NCBI GenBank assembly: GCA_024405515.1
Contig: JAKSOR010000013.1
Location: forward strand, 1 to 34,758
DNA from: Clostridia bacterium
GTDB lineage: Bacteria; Bacillota; Clostridia; Christensenellales; CAG-917
Reading direction: 5' to 3'
Length of the DNA stretch: 34,758 nt
Part shown: in pieces, positions 1 to 8,603 of the stretch
Numbering within the stretch: position 1 is the stretch's first letter
Layout: each line of letters begins with the position of its first letter
Program-made: the position numbers and the translations under genes
The notes under the pieces: model-generated
Databases searched by the model: none
Told to the model about the DNA's origin: nothing
What the model saw: only the letters and a program-made list of their open reading frames with translations

Positions 1-3
1 GTT

Positions 4-77
4 TGGAGCGGGTGAGGGGAATCGGACCCCCGACTAAAGCTTGGGAAGCTCTTGTTTTACCATTGAACCACACCCGC
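4..77 (-). tRNA. tRNA-Gly (anticodon CCC)
   Basis: The minus strand folds into a full cloverleaf. The 7-bp acceptor stem GCGGGTG/CACCCGC lies at 71-77 and 8-14. The anticodon loop TTCCCAA gives anticodon CCC, which reads the glycine codon GGG. The T loop carries GGTCCGATTCC, and the CCA tail is encoded at 4-6. A promoter-like element lies just upstream at 88-115. Glycine identity is read from the anticodon and fits the GCGGG acceptor typical of bacterial tRNA-Gly. Confidence 0.96.
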
Positions 78-87
78 GCTGAATAAG

Positions 88-115
88 ATTTTATCACATG
101 AGTGAAAATAGTCAA
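88..115 (-). promoter_or_regulatory. Promoter of tRNA-Gly
   Basis: On the minus strand, TTGACT (110-115) is followed by a 16-base spacer and TAAAAT (88-93). An extended -10 TGA directly precedes the hexamer. Initiation would fall a few bases before the tRNA 5' end at 77, as expected for a tRNA gene. This is inferred from consensus match and position. Confidence 0.7.
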
Positions 116-133
116 CTTTGCAAACGTTTTCGG

Positions 134-162
134 TTGCCAATTCCCGCGTAAATATTTATACT
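134..162 (+). promoter_or_regulatory. Promoter of the ileS operon
   Basis: TTGCCA (134-139) and TATACT (157-162) are separated by 17 bases, and each matches the sigma-A consensus at five of six positions. Transcription would start near 169, leaving a leader of about 27 bases. That is too short for a T-box, so there is no T-box control of ileS here, although many Firmicute ileS genes have it. Confidence 0.7.
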
Positions 163-195
163 TAATTATTATATTAAAACAAAAGAAGGTATTTT

Positions 196-3100
196 ATGTA
201 CAAACCTGTAGACACCAGCTTAAATTTCGTAGATCGCGAAAAAGAAGTACTTGAATTTTGGAAAGAGAATCAGATTTTTGAAAAATCTGTCGCAAAAAAT
301 GAAGGCGCAGATGAGTTCAGATTCTATGACGGACCTCCGACGGCAAACGGCAAGCCGCATATCGGACATATTCTTACCCGTGTAATGAAAGATATTATAC
401 CTCGTTACAAGACCATGAAAGGATTTCATGTTCTCCGTAAGGCAGGTTGGGATACACACGGACTTCCTGTTGAACTTGAAGTAGAAAAACTTCTCGGTAT
501 TGACGGAAAAAAGGAAATTGAAGCATACGGAATTGAACCATTTATCAAAAAATGTAAAGAATCTGTATGGAAATATACAACTGAATGGAAAGAAATGTCT
601 GACAGAATAGGTTACTGGGCAGATATGGATAATCCGTATGTCACATACCATGATGATTATATCGAATCAATCTGGTGGGCTATTTCCGAAATGGACAAGA
701 AGGGTCTCTTATACAAGGGATATAAGATCGTTCCTTACTGCCCGAGATGCGGAACAGCACTTTCATCTCACGAAGTCGCTCAGGGATATAAGGATGTTGA
801 GGAAACAACAGTCTTTATCAAATTCAGAAAGAAAGGAGAGGAAAACACATTCTTCCTCGCATGGACAACAACCCCGTGGACACTTCCTTCAAACGTTGCA
901 CTTTGTATGAATGCAAAGGAAGACTACACAAAGATTAAGGTCGGGGATGAGTTCTATATTATGGCAGATGCTCTTATTCCGTCTCTCTTCAAAGAAGATG
1001 AATATGAGAAAATCTCAACAAAGAAAGGTAAGGATTACGAATATGAGGAATATGAACCTTTATTCGATTTCGATATCAAGGCCAAAGAGAAATGTCACTA
1101 TGTGACAAATGCTGATTATGTAACACTTACAGATGGTACAGGCGTTGTTCATATCGCACCGGCATTCGGTGAGGATGACAATAAGGTCGGAAAAGCTTAC
1201 GGTCTCCCGTTTGTACAGATGGTAGATGACAGAGGCAGATTCAAACCTGAATGCACAGGCCTTTATGATGAAGAAAAAGGTGAAGGACTTTTCTGTAAGG
1301 ACGGAGACAAATTAGTCATCGCAATGCTTAAGGAAAAGGGACTTTTACTTAAGGATATGAAGTTCACTCACAGCTATCCGTTCTGCTGGAGATGTGATAC
1401 TCCTCTTCTTTACTATGCAAGAAGTTCCTGGTTCATCAAGATGACAGCACAGAAAGAAAACCTTCTTGAATGCAACAGGTCAGTTAACTGGATGCCTGAC
1501 AATATCAAAGAGGGAAGAATGGGTAACTTCATCGAGAACGTTATCGACTGGGGTATCTCAAGAGAAAGATACTGGGGAACACCTCTTCCGATCTGGGTAT
1601 GCAAGGACTGCGGAAAAGTTCATGTAATCGGTTCAAGAAAAGAATTAAGAGAACTCGGAGGCCTTAAGGAAGATATCGAACTCCATCGTCCTTATATCGA
1701 TGATGTAAAATTCAAGTGTGAATGCGGTGGCGAAATGGTAAGAACACCAGAAGTTCTTGACTGCTGGTTCGATTCAGGTTCAATGCCGTTTGCTCAGTGG
1801 CATTACCCGTTTGAAAACAAGGAATTATTTGAGAAAGTATTCCCGGCAAACTTCATTTCAGAAGCTGTCGACCAGACAAGAGGTTGGTTCTATACTCTTC
1901 TCGCAGTAAATACAACACTTTTCGGTAAAGCACCATTTGAAAACTGTATCGTTCTCGGACATGTAAACGACAAGAACGGTATCAAGATGTCAAAACACAA
2001 GGGCAACGTAGTTGATCCTTGGACAGTTCTTGATAAACAGGGCGCAGATGCAACAAGATGGTATTTCTACACAGCATCAGCACCATGGCTCCCGTCAAGA
2101 TTCAGTGCAGATAACGTATCAGAATCACAGAGAAAGTTCATGGGAACACTCTGGAACACATATGCATTCTTCGTACTTTATGCAGAAATTGATAAATTCA
2201 ATCCGCTTGAGCACAAGATTGAGAATCAGGAACTCACAGTTCTTGATAAATGGATCCTTTCATGTCTCAATTCCTTAATCAAGACAGTTGATGAAGGACT
2301 TGATGAATATAAGATTACTGATACAGCAAGAGCAATTGAGGAATTTGTAGATAATCTTTCTAACTGGTACGTAAGACGTACAAGAGAGCGTTTCTGGGGC
2401 AAGGATATGACAAAGTCTAAAGAGTCTGCATTCACAACTCTTTACACAGTTCTTGTCACACTTTCAAAGATCTGTGCTCCGTACATCCCGTTCACAGCAG
2501 AAACAATCTATCAGAATCTTGTTGCCAATTTTGACAAAGATGCACCGATTTCAGTACACCTCTGTGAATTCCCGGTAGCTGATGAAAAGATGATTGATAA
2601 AGAACTTGAGTCAGGTATGGGCGATGTCCTTAAACTCGTTGTACTCGGACGTGCAGCCAGAAACAAATCCAATATGAAGAACCGTCAGCCGCTCTCAAGA
2701 CTTATCTATAACGGAAGATATGAACTCAGCCAGGAACTTAAGGAACTCGTTGAGGATGAACTTAATGTCAAGAGCGTTGAAGTATCTCAGGAAGGGGACG
2801 AGGCATTTGTGGATTACGAAGTAAAACCACAGCTCAGAACACTCGGACCTAAGTACGGTGCTCTTCTCGGAAAGATCAGAGTGCTCTTACAGGAAAAGGC
2901 AGGAGAAATCGCAAAGACAGTTAAGAAGGGTGACCTTTATAAGGCATCTATCGACGGAACAGATATCGAACTCAGTGCCGATGATCTTCTTATCACAGTT
3001 AAGAATAGAGAAGGTTTCTCTTCAGAATCAGACGGTGAAACAACAGTTGTTCTTGATACATCACTCACAGATGAATTAATCGAAGAGGGTGTGGAAAGAG

Positions 3101-3327
3101 AAATCGTTTCCAAGATTCAGAATATGAGAAAAGAAGCAGGATTTGAGGTCCAGGATCATATCACAGTCGGATACAAAGCATCCGGACTTACAGAAAAAGT
3201 ATTTAAGAAAGCTGCATTCCTCAAAGACATTCTCTGTGATGCAATCAGTGAAAACACAGACGGCTTCGTTAAAGAATGTGACATCAACGGAGAGAACATT
3301 ATCATTTCCGTTAAGAAAATAGGCTAA
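196..3327 (+). CDS. ileS: Isoleucyl-tRNA synthetase, type 2 (eukaryote-like)
   Basis: Charges tRNA-Ile with isoleucine in the cytosol. The class I signature HIGH is at residues 55-58 and KMSK at 597-600 (KMSKHKGN). Cysteine pairs at 182/185 and 397/400, and a ribbon of C469, C472, C508 and C510, suggest bound zinc in or near the editing and connective region. At 1043 aa it is longer than the roughly 920-aa type 1 enzymes of Bacillus and Staphylococcus. Its end lacks the terminal Cys-rich zinc domain of that type, which fits the IleRS2 clade; IleRS2 enzymes are known to tolerate mupirocin. The ATG follows AAAGAAGG at good spacing. It is the first gene of a tight operon and its stop overlaps the next start (TAATG). 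The type 2 assignment is from length and motifs, not a tree. Confidence 0.97.
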   Translation: MYKPVDTSLNFVDREKEVLEFWKENQIFEKSVAKNEGADEFRFYDGPPTANGKPHIGHILTRVMKDIIPRYKTMKGFHVLRKAGWDTHGLPVELEVEKLLGIDGKKEIEAYGIEPFIKKCKESVWKYTTEWKEMSDRIGYWADMDNPYVTYHDDYIESIWWAISEMDKKGLLYKGYKIVPYCPRCGTALSSHEVAQGYKDVEETTVFIKFRKKGEENTFFLAWTTTPWTLPSNVALCMNAKEDYTKIKVGDEFYIMADALIPSLFKEDEYEKISTKKGKDYEYEEYEPLFDFDIKAKEKCHYVTNADYVTLTDGTGVVHIAPAFGEDDNKVGKAYGLPFVQMVDDRGRFKPECTGLYDEEKGEGLFCKDGDKLVIAMLKEKGLLLKDMKFTHSYPFCWRCDTPLLYYARSSWFIKMTAQKENLLECNRSVNWMPDNIKEGRMGNFIENVIDWGISRERYWGTPLPIWVCKDCGKVHVIGSRKELRELGGLKEDIELHRPYIDDVKFKCECGGEMVRTPEVLDCWFDSGSMPFAQWHYPFENKELFEKVFPANFISEAVDQTRGWFYTLLAVNTTLFGKAPFENCIVLGHVNDKNGIKMSKHKGNVVDPWTVLDKQGADATRWYFYTASAPWLPSRFSADNVSESQRKFMGTLWNTYAFFVLYAEIDKFNPLEHKIENQELTVLDKWILSCLNSLIKTVDEGLDEYKITDTARAIEEFVDNLSNWYVRRTRERFWGKDMTKSKESAFTTLYTVLVTLSKICAPYIPFTAETIYQNLVANFDKDAPISVHLCEFPVADEKMIDKELESGMGDVLKLVVLGRAARNKSNMKNRQPLSRLIYNGRYELSQELKELVEDELNVKSVEVSQEGDEAFVDYEVKPQLRTLGPKYGALLGKIRVLLQEKAGEIAKTVKKGDLYKASIDGTDIELSADDLLITVKNREGFSSESDGETTVVLDTSLTDELIEEGVEREIVSKIQNMRKEAGFEVQDHITVGYKASGLTEKVFKKAAFLKDILCDAISENTDGFVKECDINGENIIISVKKIG

Positions 3328-4184
3328 TGAAAACAGCACCATCCTGGACAGAATACAGTGTAATTGCCACCGGCGACGGGGAAAAACTCGAGCGTTGGGG
3401 TAATCTTACTCTATTAAGACCTGATCCTCAGGTTATATGGCATGCAAAAAAGCCGCTCCGTTCATATAAGGGCATAGATGCTGTATATGAGCGCAGTTCA
3501 ACAGGCGGCGGTGCATGGACATTTTATAAGAAGTTTGACCCTGAGTTTAAAATTTCATGGAGAGACATGACATTCTCACTCAAACTCATGGGATTCAAAC
3601 ATACAGGTCTTTTCCCTGAGCAGGCTGTCAACTGGGACAGGATGATGAAACTCATTTCGGAATCCGGAAGAAAGATTAATGTCCTTAATCTGTTCGGATA
3701 TACAGGGGCAGCATCAGTTGCCTGCCTTAAGGCAGGGGCAAACGTCTGTCATGTGGACAGTGCAAAGGCAATGGTCGAAAGAGCAGGTGAAAACGTAAAA
3801 CTCTCAGGACTTGATAATCAGGGAATGAGATATATAATTGACGACTGCTTTAAATTCTGCAAAAGAGAAATAAAGCGCGGCAAAACCTACGATGCCATCA
3901 TTCTTGATCCGCCTTCATTCGGAAGGGGACCGAATGGCGAAAAATGGAAAATAGAAGAGGGCATATCAGAACTAGTTGAGCTCGTGGCTTCACTTCTTTC
4001 TGATAAACCGTTATTTGTATGCCTTAACAGTTATACAACCGGTCTGCAGCCGACTGTTATGGCGAATATTTTAAAACTTGCTCTCCCGTCAGGAGCAAAA
4101 ATCGATGCAGACGAAATAGGAATAGAAACAGAGGAAGGACTTGTCCTTCCGCAGGGTTGCACAGCATTTGCAACTTTTGAATAA
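3327..4184 (+). CDS. Class I SAM-dependent methyltransferase, RlmI/RlmK-like
   Basis: A 285-aa predicted RNA methyltransferase. The SAM-binding motif VLNLFGYTGA is at residues 119-128, and the catalytic-type DPPSFGRGP motif starts at D194. This pairing is typical of the COG1092 family that includes the 23S rRNA cytosine methyltransferases RlmI and RlmK. It lacks the N-terminal PUA domain of Escherichia coli RlmI, starting instead with about 100 residues of other sequence, so the exact substrate is uncertain. The start overlaps the ileS stop by one base, which implies translational coupling. Its position between a synthetase and a pseudouridine synthase supports a role in RNA modification. Confidence 0.85.
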   Translation: MKTAPSWTEYSVIATGDGEKLERWGNLTLLRPDPQVIWHAKKPLRSYKGIDAVYERSSTGGGAWTFYKKFDPEFKISWRDMTFSLKLMGFKHTGLFPEQAVNWDRMMKLISESGRKINVLNLFGYTGAASVACLKAGANVCHVDSAKAMVERAGENVKLSGLDNQGMRYIIDDCFKFCKREIKRGKTYDAIILDPPSFGRGPNGEKWKIEEGISELVELVASLLSDKPLFVCLNSYTTGLQPTVMANILKLALPSGAKIDADEIGIETEEGLVLPQGCTAFATFE

Positions 4185-4192
4185 GGAAATAT

Positions 4193-4909
4193 ATGGATTA
4201 CAAAGATTTGCAGGTACTATTTGAAGATAATCACATAATCGTTGTGGTTAAACCGGAAAATGTTCCGTCACAGGAAGACAAAACCGGTGATATTGATATG
4301 CTTACGCTTGTAAAGCGTTACCTTGTTGATAAATACAACAAACCGGGTGACGCCTATGTTGGTCTTGTACACAGACTTGACCGTCCGACCGGCGGTGTGA
4401 TGGTCTTTGCCAAGACATCCAAAGCAGCCTCAAGACTTTCTGAACAGATCAGAAACAACGAAGTTGAAAAGCATTATATGTGCCTTGTTCACGGAGTTCC
4501 GAATGATAAGCAGTCAACCCTTAAATGCTATCTTAAAAAATTCGAACAGGAGAATATTGTCAGGGTTGTCCCTGAACTTACCGAGGGTGCAAAATATGCC
4601 GAACTCGAGTATAAACTCCTTGAAACAAAAGACAACATGAGTCTCATTTATGTAAATCTCATTACAGGAAGAGGCCATCAAATAAGAGTACAGTTCTCGT
4701 CTATTTCCCATCCGCTTGTCGGAGACAAGAAATACGGGATTGAAGAAAAAATGAAATTACCGTTATGCCTGTGGGCAGCCGAATTAAGGTTTGCTCACCC
4801 AATTTCAGGAAAAGAAATGGTATTCAGGGTATTTCCTCCGGAAACGGAACCATGGACAAAGTTCGATATGGAAAAATATCTCGGAATCCGAATCAAAAAC
4901 ATTTATTAG
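4193..4909 (+). CDS. RluA-family pseudouridine synthase
   Basis: Converts uridine to pseudouridine in rRNA or tRNA. The signature HRLDRPTGGVMVFAKT begins at H60, with catalytic Asp D63. The later motif GRGHQIRVQF is the family's conserved region (usually GRTHQIR). At 238 aa it consists of the catalytic domain only and has no N-terminal S4 RNA-binding domain, like the smaller RluA/RluC-type paralogues of Firmicutes. The ATG follows AAGGAAAT. It lies 8 bases behind the methyltransferase in the ileS operon. The target position cannot be told from sequence. Confidence 0.92.
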   Translation: MDYKDLQVLFEDNHIIVVVKPENVPSQEDKTGDIDMLTLVKRYLVDKYNKPGDAYVGLVHRLDRPTGGVMVFAKTSKAASRLSEQIRNNEVEKHYMCLVHGVPNDKQSTLKCYLKKFEQENIVRVVPELTEGAKYAELEYKLLETKDNMSLIYVNLITGRGHQIRVQFSSISHPLVGDKKYGIEEKMKLPLCLWAAELRFAHPISGKEMVFRVFPPETEPWTKFDMEKYLGIRIKNIY

Positions 4910-4930
4910 GCATTACGGAGAACAAAAATT

Positions 4931-6595
4931 ATGGAAATGATAGAAAAAACATTAGGACAGGTTATTAAGGATCTCGCAAAGAAGTATCCTGATAACACGG
5001 CGGTTAAGTATGCAACACGTGATTACTGCCGCACTTGGAAAGAATTTGATGAGGAGACAGACAAAGTCGCAAAGGCTTTTATGGCTCTCGGTATAAAAAA
5101 AGGTGATAAGGTCGCTATATGGGCAACAAATATTCCTGAATGGCTCCTTACACTTTTCGGTGCTGCAAAATGCGGTGCTGTTCTTGTAACAGTAAATACG
5201 AACTACAAAGTTTTTGAACTTGAGTATTTACTTTCCCAGTCTGACACAAAACTTCTTGTCATGCAGGGAATTTACAGGGATACAAATTATGTGAATATCG
5301 TAAAACAGCTTATCCCGGACCTTGAGAACTTCAGGGACGGAGCAGTGACAGATGAGAAACTTCCTTTCCTTGAAAGGATTGTTTATGCGGGGGAAGAGGA
5401 AACACCGGCAGGCCTTCTTAATTTTAAGAATCTTGACAGATTTGCAGCTGAAATTTCGGATAAGGATCTTGAGGAGAGACAGAAAGAGTTTGACTGCTAC
5501 GATGTCACAAACATGCAGTATACTTCCGGAACAACCGGTTTCCCTAAGGGAGTAATGCTTACGCATTACGGAATCATCAATAACGGAAAGAATATCGGTG
5601 ATTCAATGAAGTTCACGGAAAAGGACAAACTCTGTATCTGTGTTCCGCTTTTCCACTGTTTCGGTCTCGTTCTTGCCACAATGGCATGTATCACACACGC
5701 AACGGAACTTGTTCCTGTTGAGGCATATTCACCGATTCCTGTAATGACAGCCATTTCACAGGAACACTGTACGGCTATTCATGGCGTTCCGACAATGTTT
5801 ATCGGCATTCTCGGACACAAGGACTTTGCAAATTATGATTTCTCATCCTTAAGAACTGGCATTATGGCCGGTTCACCGTGCCCGATTGAGGTAATGAAAC
5901 AGGTTGTTGAGAAAATGTATATGAAAGATATCGTTATCGTTTTCGGTCAGACTGAGGCTTCTCCTGGCTGTACAATGACAACAACCGACGATTCTCTTGA
6001 AAAGAGGGTAGGTACAGTAGGCAGGGCATTCCCGGGTGTCGAATGTAAGATTATTGACCCTGAGACAAATGCCGATGTGGAAGACGGAAAACCGGGTGAG
6101 TTTGTGGCAAGAGGCTACAATATTATGAAAGGTTATTACAAAATGCCGGAAGCAACTGCTCAGGCAATAGATAAAGACGGATGGCTCCATACAGGAGATC
6201 TCTGCATTAAAGACAGCGAAGGCTACTACAAAGTAGTAGGAAGAATCAAAGACATGATTATCCGTGGCGGAGAGAACATTTACCCGAAGGAAATTGAGGA
6301 ATTCCTCTATACATGTGAGAAAATTTCAGATGTCCAGGTAATAGGTGTTCCTTCAAGAAAATACGGAGAGGAAATCATGGCATGCATTATTCTTAAACCG
6401 GGCTGTGAAATGACAGAAGATGAGGTAAAGGATCTTGTCAAGGCAAATATGGCAAGACACAAAGTACCTAGTTACGTCCGTTTTGTAACTTCTTTCCCTA
6501 TGAATGCGGCAGGAAAAATCCAGAAATACAAAATGAGGGAAGAAGCAATTGAAATTCTCAAACTGCATGAAGACGCAGCTATTGAAACAGCATAA
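4931..6595 (+). CDS. Acyl-CoA synthetase (AMP-binding, ANL superfamily)
   Basis: Predicted to activate a carboxylic acid to an acyl-adenylate and then to acyl-CoA. The P-loop-like motif YTSGTTGFPKG starts at Y197. The hinge region GRIKDMIIRGGENIYPKEIE precedes a C-terminal subdomain with the adenylation Lys K529 in GKIQK. The 554-aa length is usual for medium- or long-chain fatty-acid CoA ligases (FadD-like). No signal or membrane segment is seen. GGAG lies 11 bases before the ATG. It is 21 bases behind the pseudouridine synthase, an unusual companion for a lipid gene. Substrate chain length is unknown. Confidence 0.9.
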   Translation: MEMIEKTLGQVIKDLAKKYPDNTAVKYATRDYCRTWKEFDEETDKVAKAFMALGIKKGDKVAIWATNIPEWLLTLFGAAKCGAVLVTVNTNYKVFELEYLLSQSDTKLLVMQGIYRDTNYVNIVKQLIPDLENFRDGAVTDEKLPFLERIVYAGEEETPAGLLNFKNLDRFAAEISDKDLEERQKEFDCYDVTNMQYTSGTTGFPKGVMLTHYGIINNGKNIGDSMKFTEKDKLCICVPLFHCFGLVLATMACITHATELVPVEAYSPIPVMTAISQEHCTAIHGVPTMFIGILGHKDFANYDFSSLRTGIMAGSPCPIEVMKQVVEKMYMKDIVIVFGQTEASPGCTMTTTDDSLEKRVGTVGRAFPGVECKIIDPETNADVEDGKPGEFVARGYNIMKGYYKMPEATAQAIDKDGWLHTGDLCIKDSEGYYKVVGRIKDMIIRGGENIYPKEIEEFLYTCEKISDVQVIGVPSRKYGEEIMACIILKPGCEMTEDEVKDLVKANMARHKVPSYVRFVTSFPMNAAGKIQKYKMREEAIEILKLHEDAAIETA

Positions 6596-6609
6596 GAAGG
6601 GGAAAATTT

Positions 6610-7392
6610 ATGAAATTATGTTTTTCAACTATTGGTTGTCCTGACTGGTCTTTAAGAGACATACTTACAACAGCAAAAGACCTCGGATACGAGGGAATTG
6701 AAATCAGAAGCATAAATAACGAAGTTTATGCCCCTGATATGAGGGATTTTAAAGAGGACCTTGAAAAAACCAAGGCTCTTATCGAAAAGGTCGGTGTTAA
6801 AATTGCAATGCTTACAACAAATGCTGCTCTTGCAGACCATAACGATGTAAAGGCAGTGGAAAAGGCAAAAGCATATATTGACCTTGCTAAGGAACTTAAT
6901 GTTCCTTATATCCGTGTAATGTCCACAGACAAACCTTATTTTGACGGCGGAGACTATGACCTCTGCAAAAAACAGTATAAGGAAGTTCTTTTATATGCAG
7001 AAGGAAAGGGAGTAACTCCATTAATGGAAACAAACGGTCTTTTTGTAGATACAAAACTTCTTAAAAAATTCCTTGATGAGACCGGTGGCGGTGCGCTCTG
7101 GGATACACATCATCCTTTCAGATATAATGATGAAAAAATTTCAGACACGATAGCAAATCTCGGTTCATTAATAAAATACGTTCATCTTAAGGACAGTGTC
7201 ATAGAAAAAGGAAAGGTCGCATATAAGCTTATGGGATATGGTGATATGCCTTTAAAGGAAATCGTAAACAGCCTTAAAGAAAACGGTTATGACGGCTATT
7301 ATACTTTTGAGTGGGTTAAGCTCTGGAACAAAGATTTACAGGAAGGCGGAATCGTTTTCGCTAACTATGCAAATTATATGAAGAGGTTCTGA
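6610..7392 (+). CDS. Sugar phosphate isomerase/epimerase-like TIM-barrel protein
   Basis: A 260-aa protein of the xylose isomerase-like AP endonuclease 2 (IolE/IolI/YcjR) fold. It begins with the typical strand MKLCFSTIGCPDW. Likely metal-binding residues recur at strand ends: E140 in METNG, D165 and H167/H168 in WDTHH, H192 in VHLKD, and E234 in FEWVKLW. The family isomerises or epimerises sugars and sugar derivatives, but the substrate cannot be read here. AGAAGGGG lies before the ATG. It is the last gene of the ileS operon, 14 bases behind the acyl-CoA synthetase, and it converges on tmcAL. Confidence 0.85.
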   Translation: MKLCFSTIGCPDWSLRDILTTAKDLGYEGIEIRSINNEVYAPDMRDFKEDLEKTKALIEKVGVKIAMLTTNAALADHNDVKAVEKAKAYIDLAKELNVPYIRVMSTDKPYFDGGDYDLCKKQYKEVLLYAEGKGVTPLMETNGLFVDTKLLKKFLDETGGGALWDTHHPFRYNDEKISDTIANLGSLIKYVHLKDSVIEKGKVAYKLMGYGDMPLKEIVNSLKENGYDGYYTFEWVKLWNKDLQEGGIVFANYANYMKRF

Positions 7393-7406
7393 TTTAACCG
7401 ATTAGA

Positions 7407-8504
7407 TTACTGATTCTGACAGAATTTCTGAATTTTGTAGGCCTTGGTATCAAGGTCTATTAATTTTTTAACAGGGGAATCATCAGGGCAGTCAGAAGCC
7501 TTGAAATAGAAGTATCCGTCCGCCTGAGAAAGAAGCGGGAGAAGGACCTTCTTCTTTGAATTTTTTATGGCAAGAACCGTCGTGTACGGTTTTTCTTCTT
7601 TTGCAAGATCAACAAGTTCTTTTGTGACACCGCATGTGACGGAAGCAGCAATCCTTTTGAGAAGTGATTTTGTATGACGTCTTGAGGTAAGTTCCATAAA
7701 ATCCTCAAGTGAATTAAAATCTGTTTTTGAAATTTTATTTTCAAAACCCTCAGTGATGTTTGCCATATCAGCGAGCTGATCCTTAGTAAGATTTTTAAGT
7801 TGGAAGGATGAGGCAATGCTGTATTTTTTAAGATCTGTCGGTTTTTCGATTGTTACGAACTCAGGTACAAAAGATGAATACGGTTTTCCTTCTTTTATCA
7901 GGTCTCTGACTTTTGAGGAAGAGAGTATTTTTTTACCATCGTCAGGCTTTCTAGGAATGGAGTAGTAGGTGACACCCGGGTATTTTGCTCCGGCCTTCAT
8001 GTATTCGACAGCCAGTATATTGTTCGGATGCTCAAGCATGTTGGCAATGTCAGGTCTTGTCATTGAGACTGCCATGGTTCTTGATTTTGCAAGGGAGTAG
8101 CCTTCTGATAAAAATCCTTTGATTGATCTTGATACATCGTTTGATTCGCTTGATAAAAATTCAGTGGCAAGTCTTAACTCTTCAATCTCTTCCTCTTCAG
8201 TTCCGAAAGACAGGGTATAGTCTCCGAGTAAAGACAGAGTCTTTAAAGCTCCTTCGGCAAAACCTTTTGCAGAAGATAATGAATAAACTGTAGGGAGTTC
8301 AAGGACAAGGTCGGCACCTGCCTGGATAGCCCACTGAGCACGAGTGAATTTGTCTTCCACACATATATCCCCGTGCTGTGTGAAACTGCCGCTCATAATG
8401 ACAACGAGGATATCCGCACCCGTATCTTTTTTTGCTTTTTTGAGGTGCTTGAGATGCCCGTTATGGAATGGATTATACTCTGCGATTACGGCTGTTATTT
8501 TCAC
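7407..8504 (-). CDS. tmcAL: tRNA(Met) cytidine acetate ligase TmcAL
   Basis: The family uses ATP and acetate, via acetyl-adenylate, to make N4-acetylcytidine at the wobble base of elongator tRNA-Met. The N-terminus MKITAVIAEYNPFHNGH carries the nucleotidyltransferase HxGH motif (H14-H17). The following segments, MSGSFTQHGD, DLVLELPTVYS and later SSSKVRDLI, are characteristic of the former YlbM family. Length is 365 aa, somewhat shorter than the roughly 415-aa Bacillus protein. The start is GTG at 8504 with AAAGGAG at 8511-8517. It is divergent from pta-ackA, whose pathway makes acetate, and shares their 99-base promoter region. Confidence 0.93.
   Translation of the reverse strand: MKITAVIAEYNPFHNGHLKHLKKAKKDTGADILVVIMSGSFTQHGDICVEDKFTRAQWAIQAGADLVLELPTVYSLSSAKGFAEGALKTLSLLGDYTLSFGTEEEEIEELRLATEFLSSESNDVSRSIKGFLSEGYSLAKSRTMAVSMTRPDIANMLEHPNNILAVEYMKAGAKYPGVTYYSIPRKPDDGKKILSSSKVRDLIKEGKPYSSFVPEFVTIEKPTDLKKYSIASSFQLKNLTKDQLADMANITEGFENKISKTDFNSLEDFMELTSRRHTKSLLKRIAASVTCGVTKELVDLAKEEKPYTTVLAIKNSKKKVLLPLLSQADGYFYFKASDCPDDSPVKKLIDLDTKAYKIQKFCQNQ
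7439..7469 (+). terminator. Terminator of the ileS operon inside tmcAL
   Basis: AGGCCTTG (7439-7446), loop GTAT, CAAGGTCT (7451-7458) form an 8-bp stem with one G-T pair. A short AT stretch and six Ts (7464-7469) follow. It reads on the plus strand but lies within the antisense of the tmcAL 3' end. There is no room between the convergent genes for a terminator (14 bases), so this is the best candidate. It is inferred from structure only. Confidence 0.55.
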
Positions 8505-8521
8505 AATATACTCCTTTCAGG

Positions 8522-8550
8522 TTGCTTTTTGCCTATAAAAGCAATACAAT
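8522..8550 (+). promoter_or_regulatory. Promoter of pta-ackA
   Basis: TTGCTT (8522-8527), a 17-base spacer and TACAAT (8545-8550) lie about 54 bases before the pta ATG. The -10 hexamer overlaps the minus-strand TATAAT of tmcAL, so the two promoters may compete. The -35 match is weak, so confidence is moderate. Confidence 0.5.
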
Positions 8551-8576
8551 TATACATTAGATTAAAAATAAAGCAA
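8549..8576 (-). promoter_or_regulatory. Promoter of tmcAL
   Basis: On the minus strand, TTGCTT (8571-8576) is followed 16 bases on by a perfect TATAAT (8549-8554), about 45 bases before the GTG start. The -10 element shares two bases with the predicted divergent pta -10. Confidence 0.6.
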
Positions 8577-8603
8577 ATCAATGCAAATATTTTGGAGATA
8601 GTT

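Noticed and set aside
78..195. T-box leader for ileS
   Set aside because: The space from the predicted transcript start to the ATG is about 27 bases, and no T-box sequence such as GGTGGTACC is present.
220..651. 143-aa antisense frame opposite ileS
   Set aside because: It is the complement of a clear ileS frame, has no ribosome binding site and gives Cys/Phe-rich sequence of no recognisable family.
8373..8603. N-terminal extension of pta
   Set aside because: It overlaps tmcAL and the shared promoter region. The ATG at 8604 has a ribosome binding site and gives the normal Pta N-terminus.
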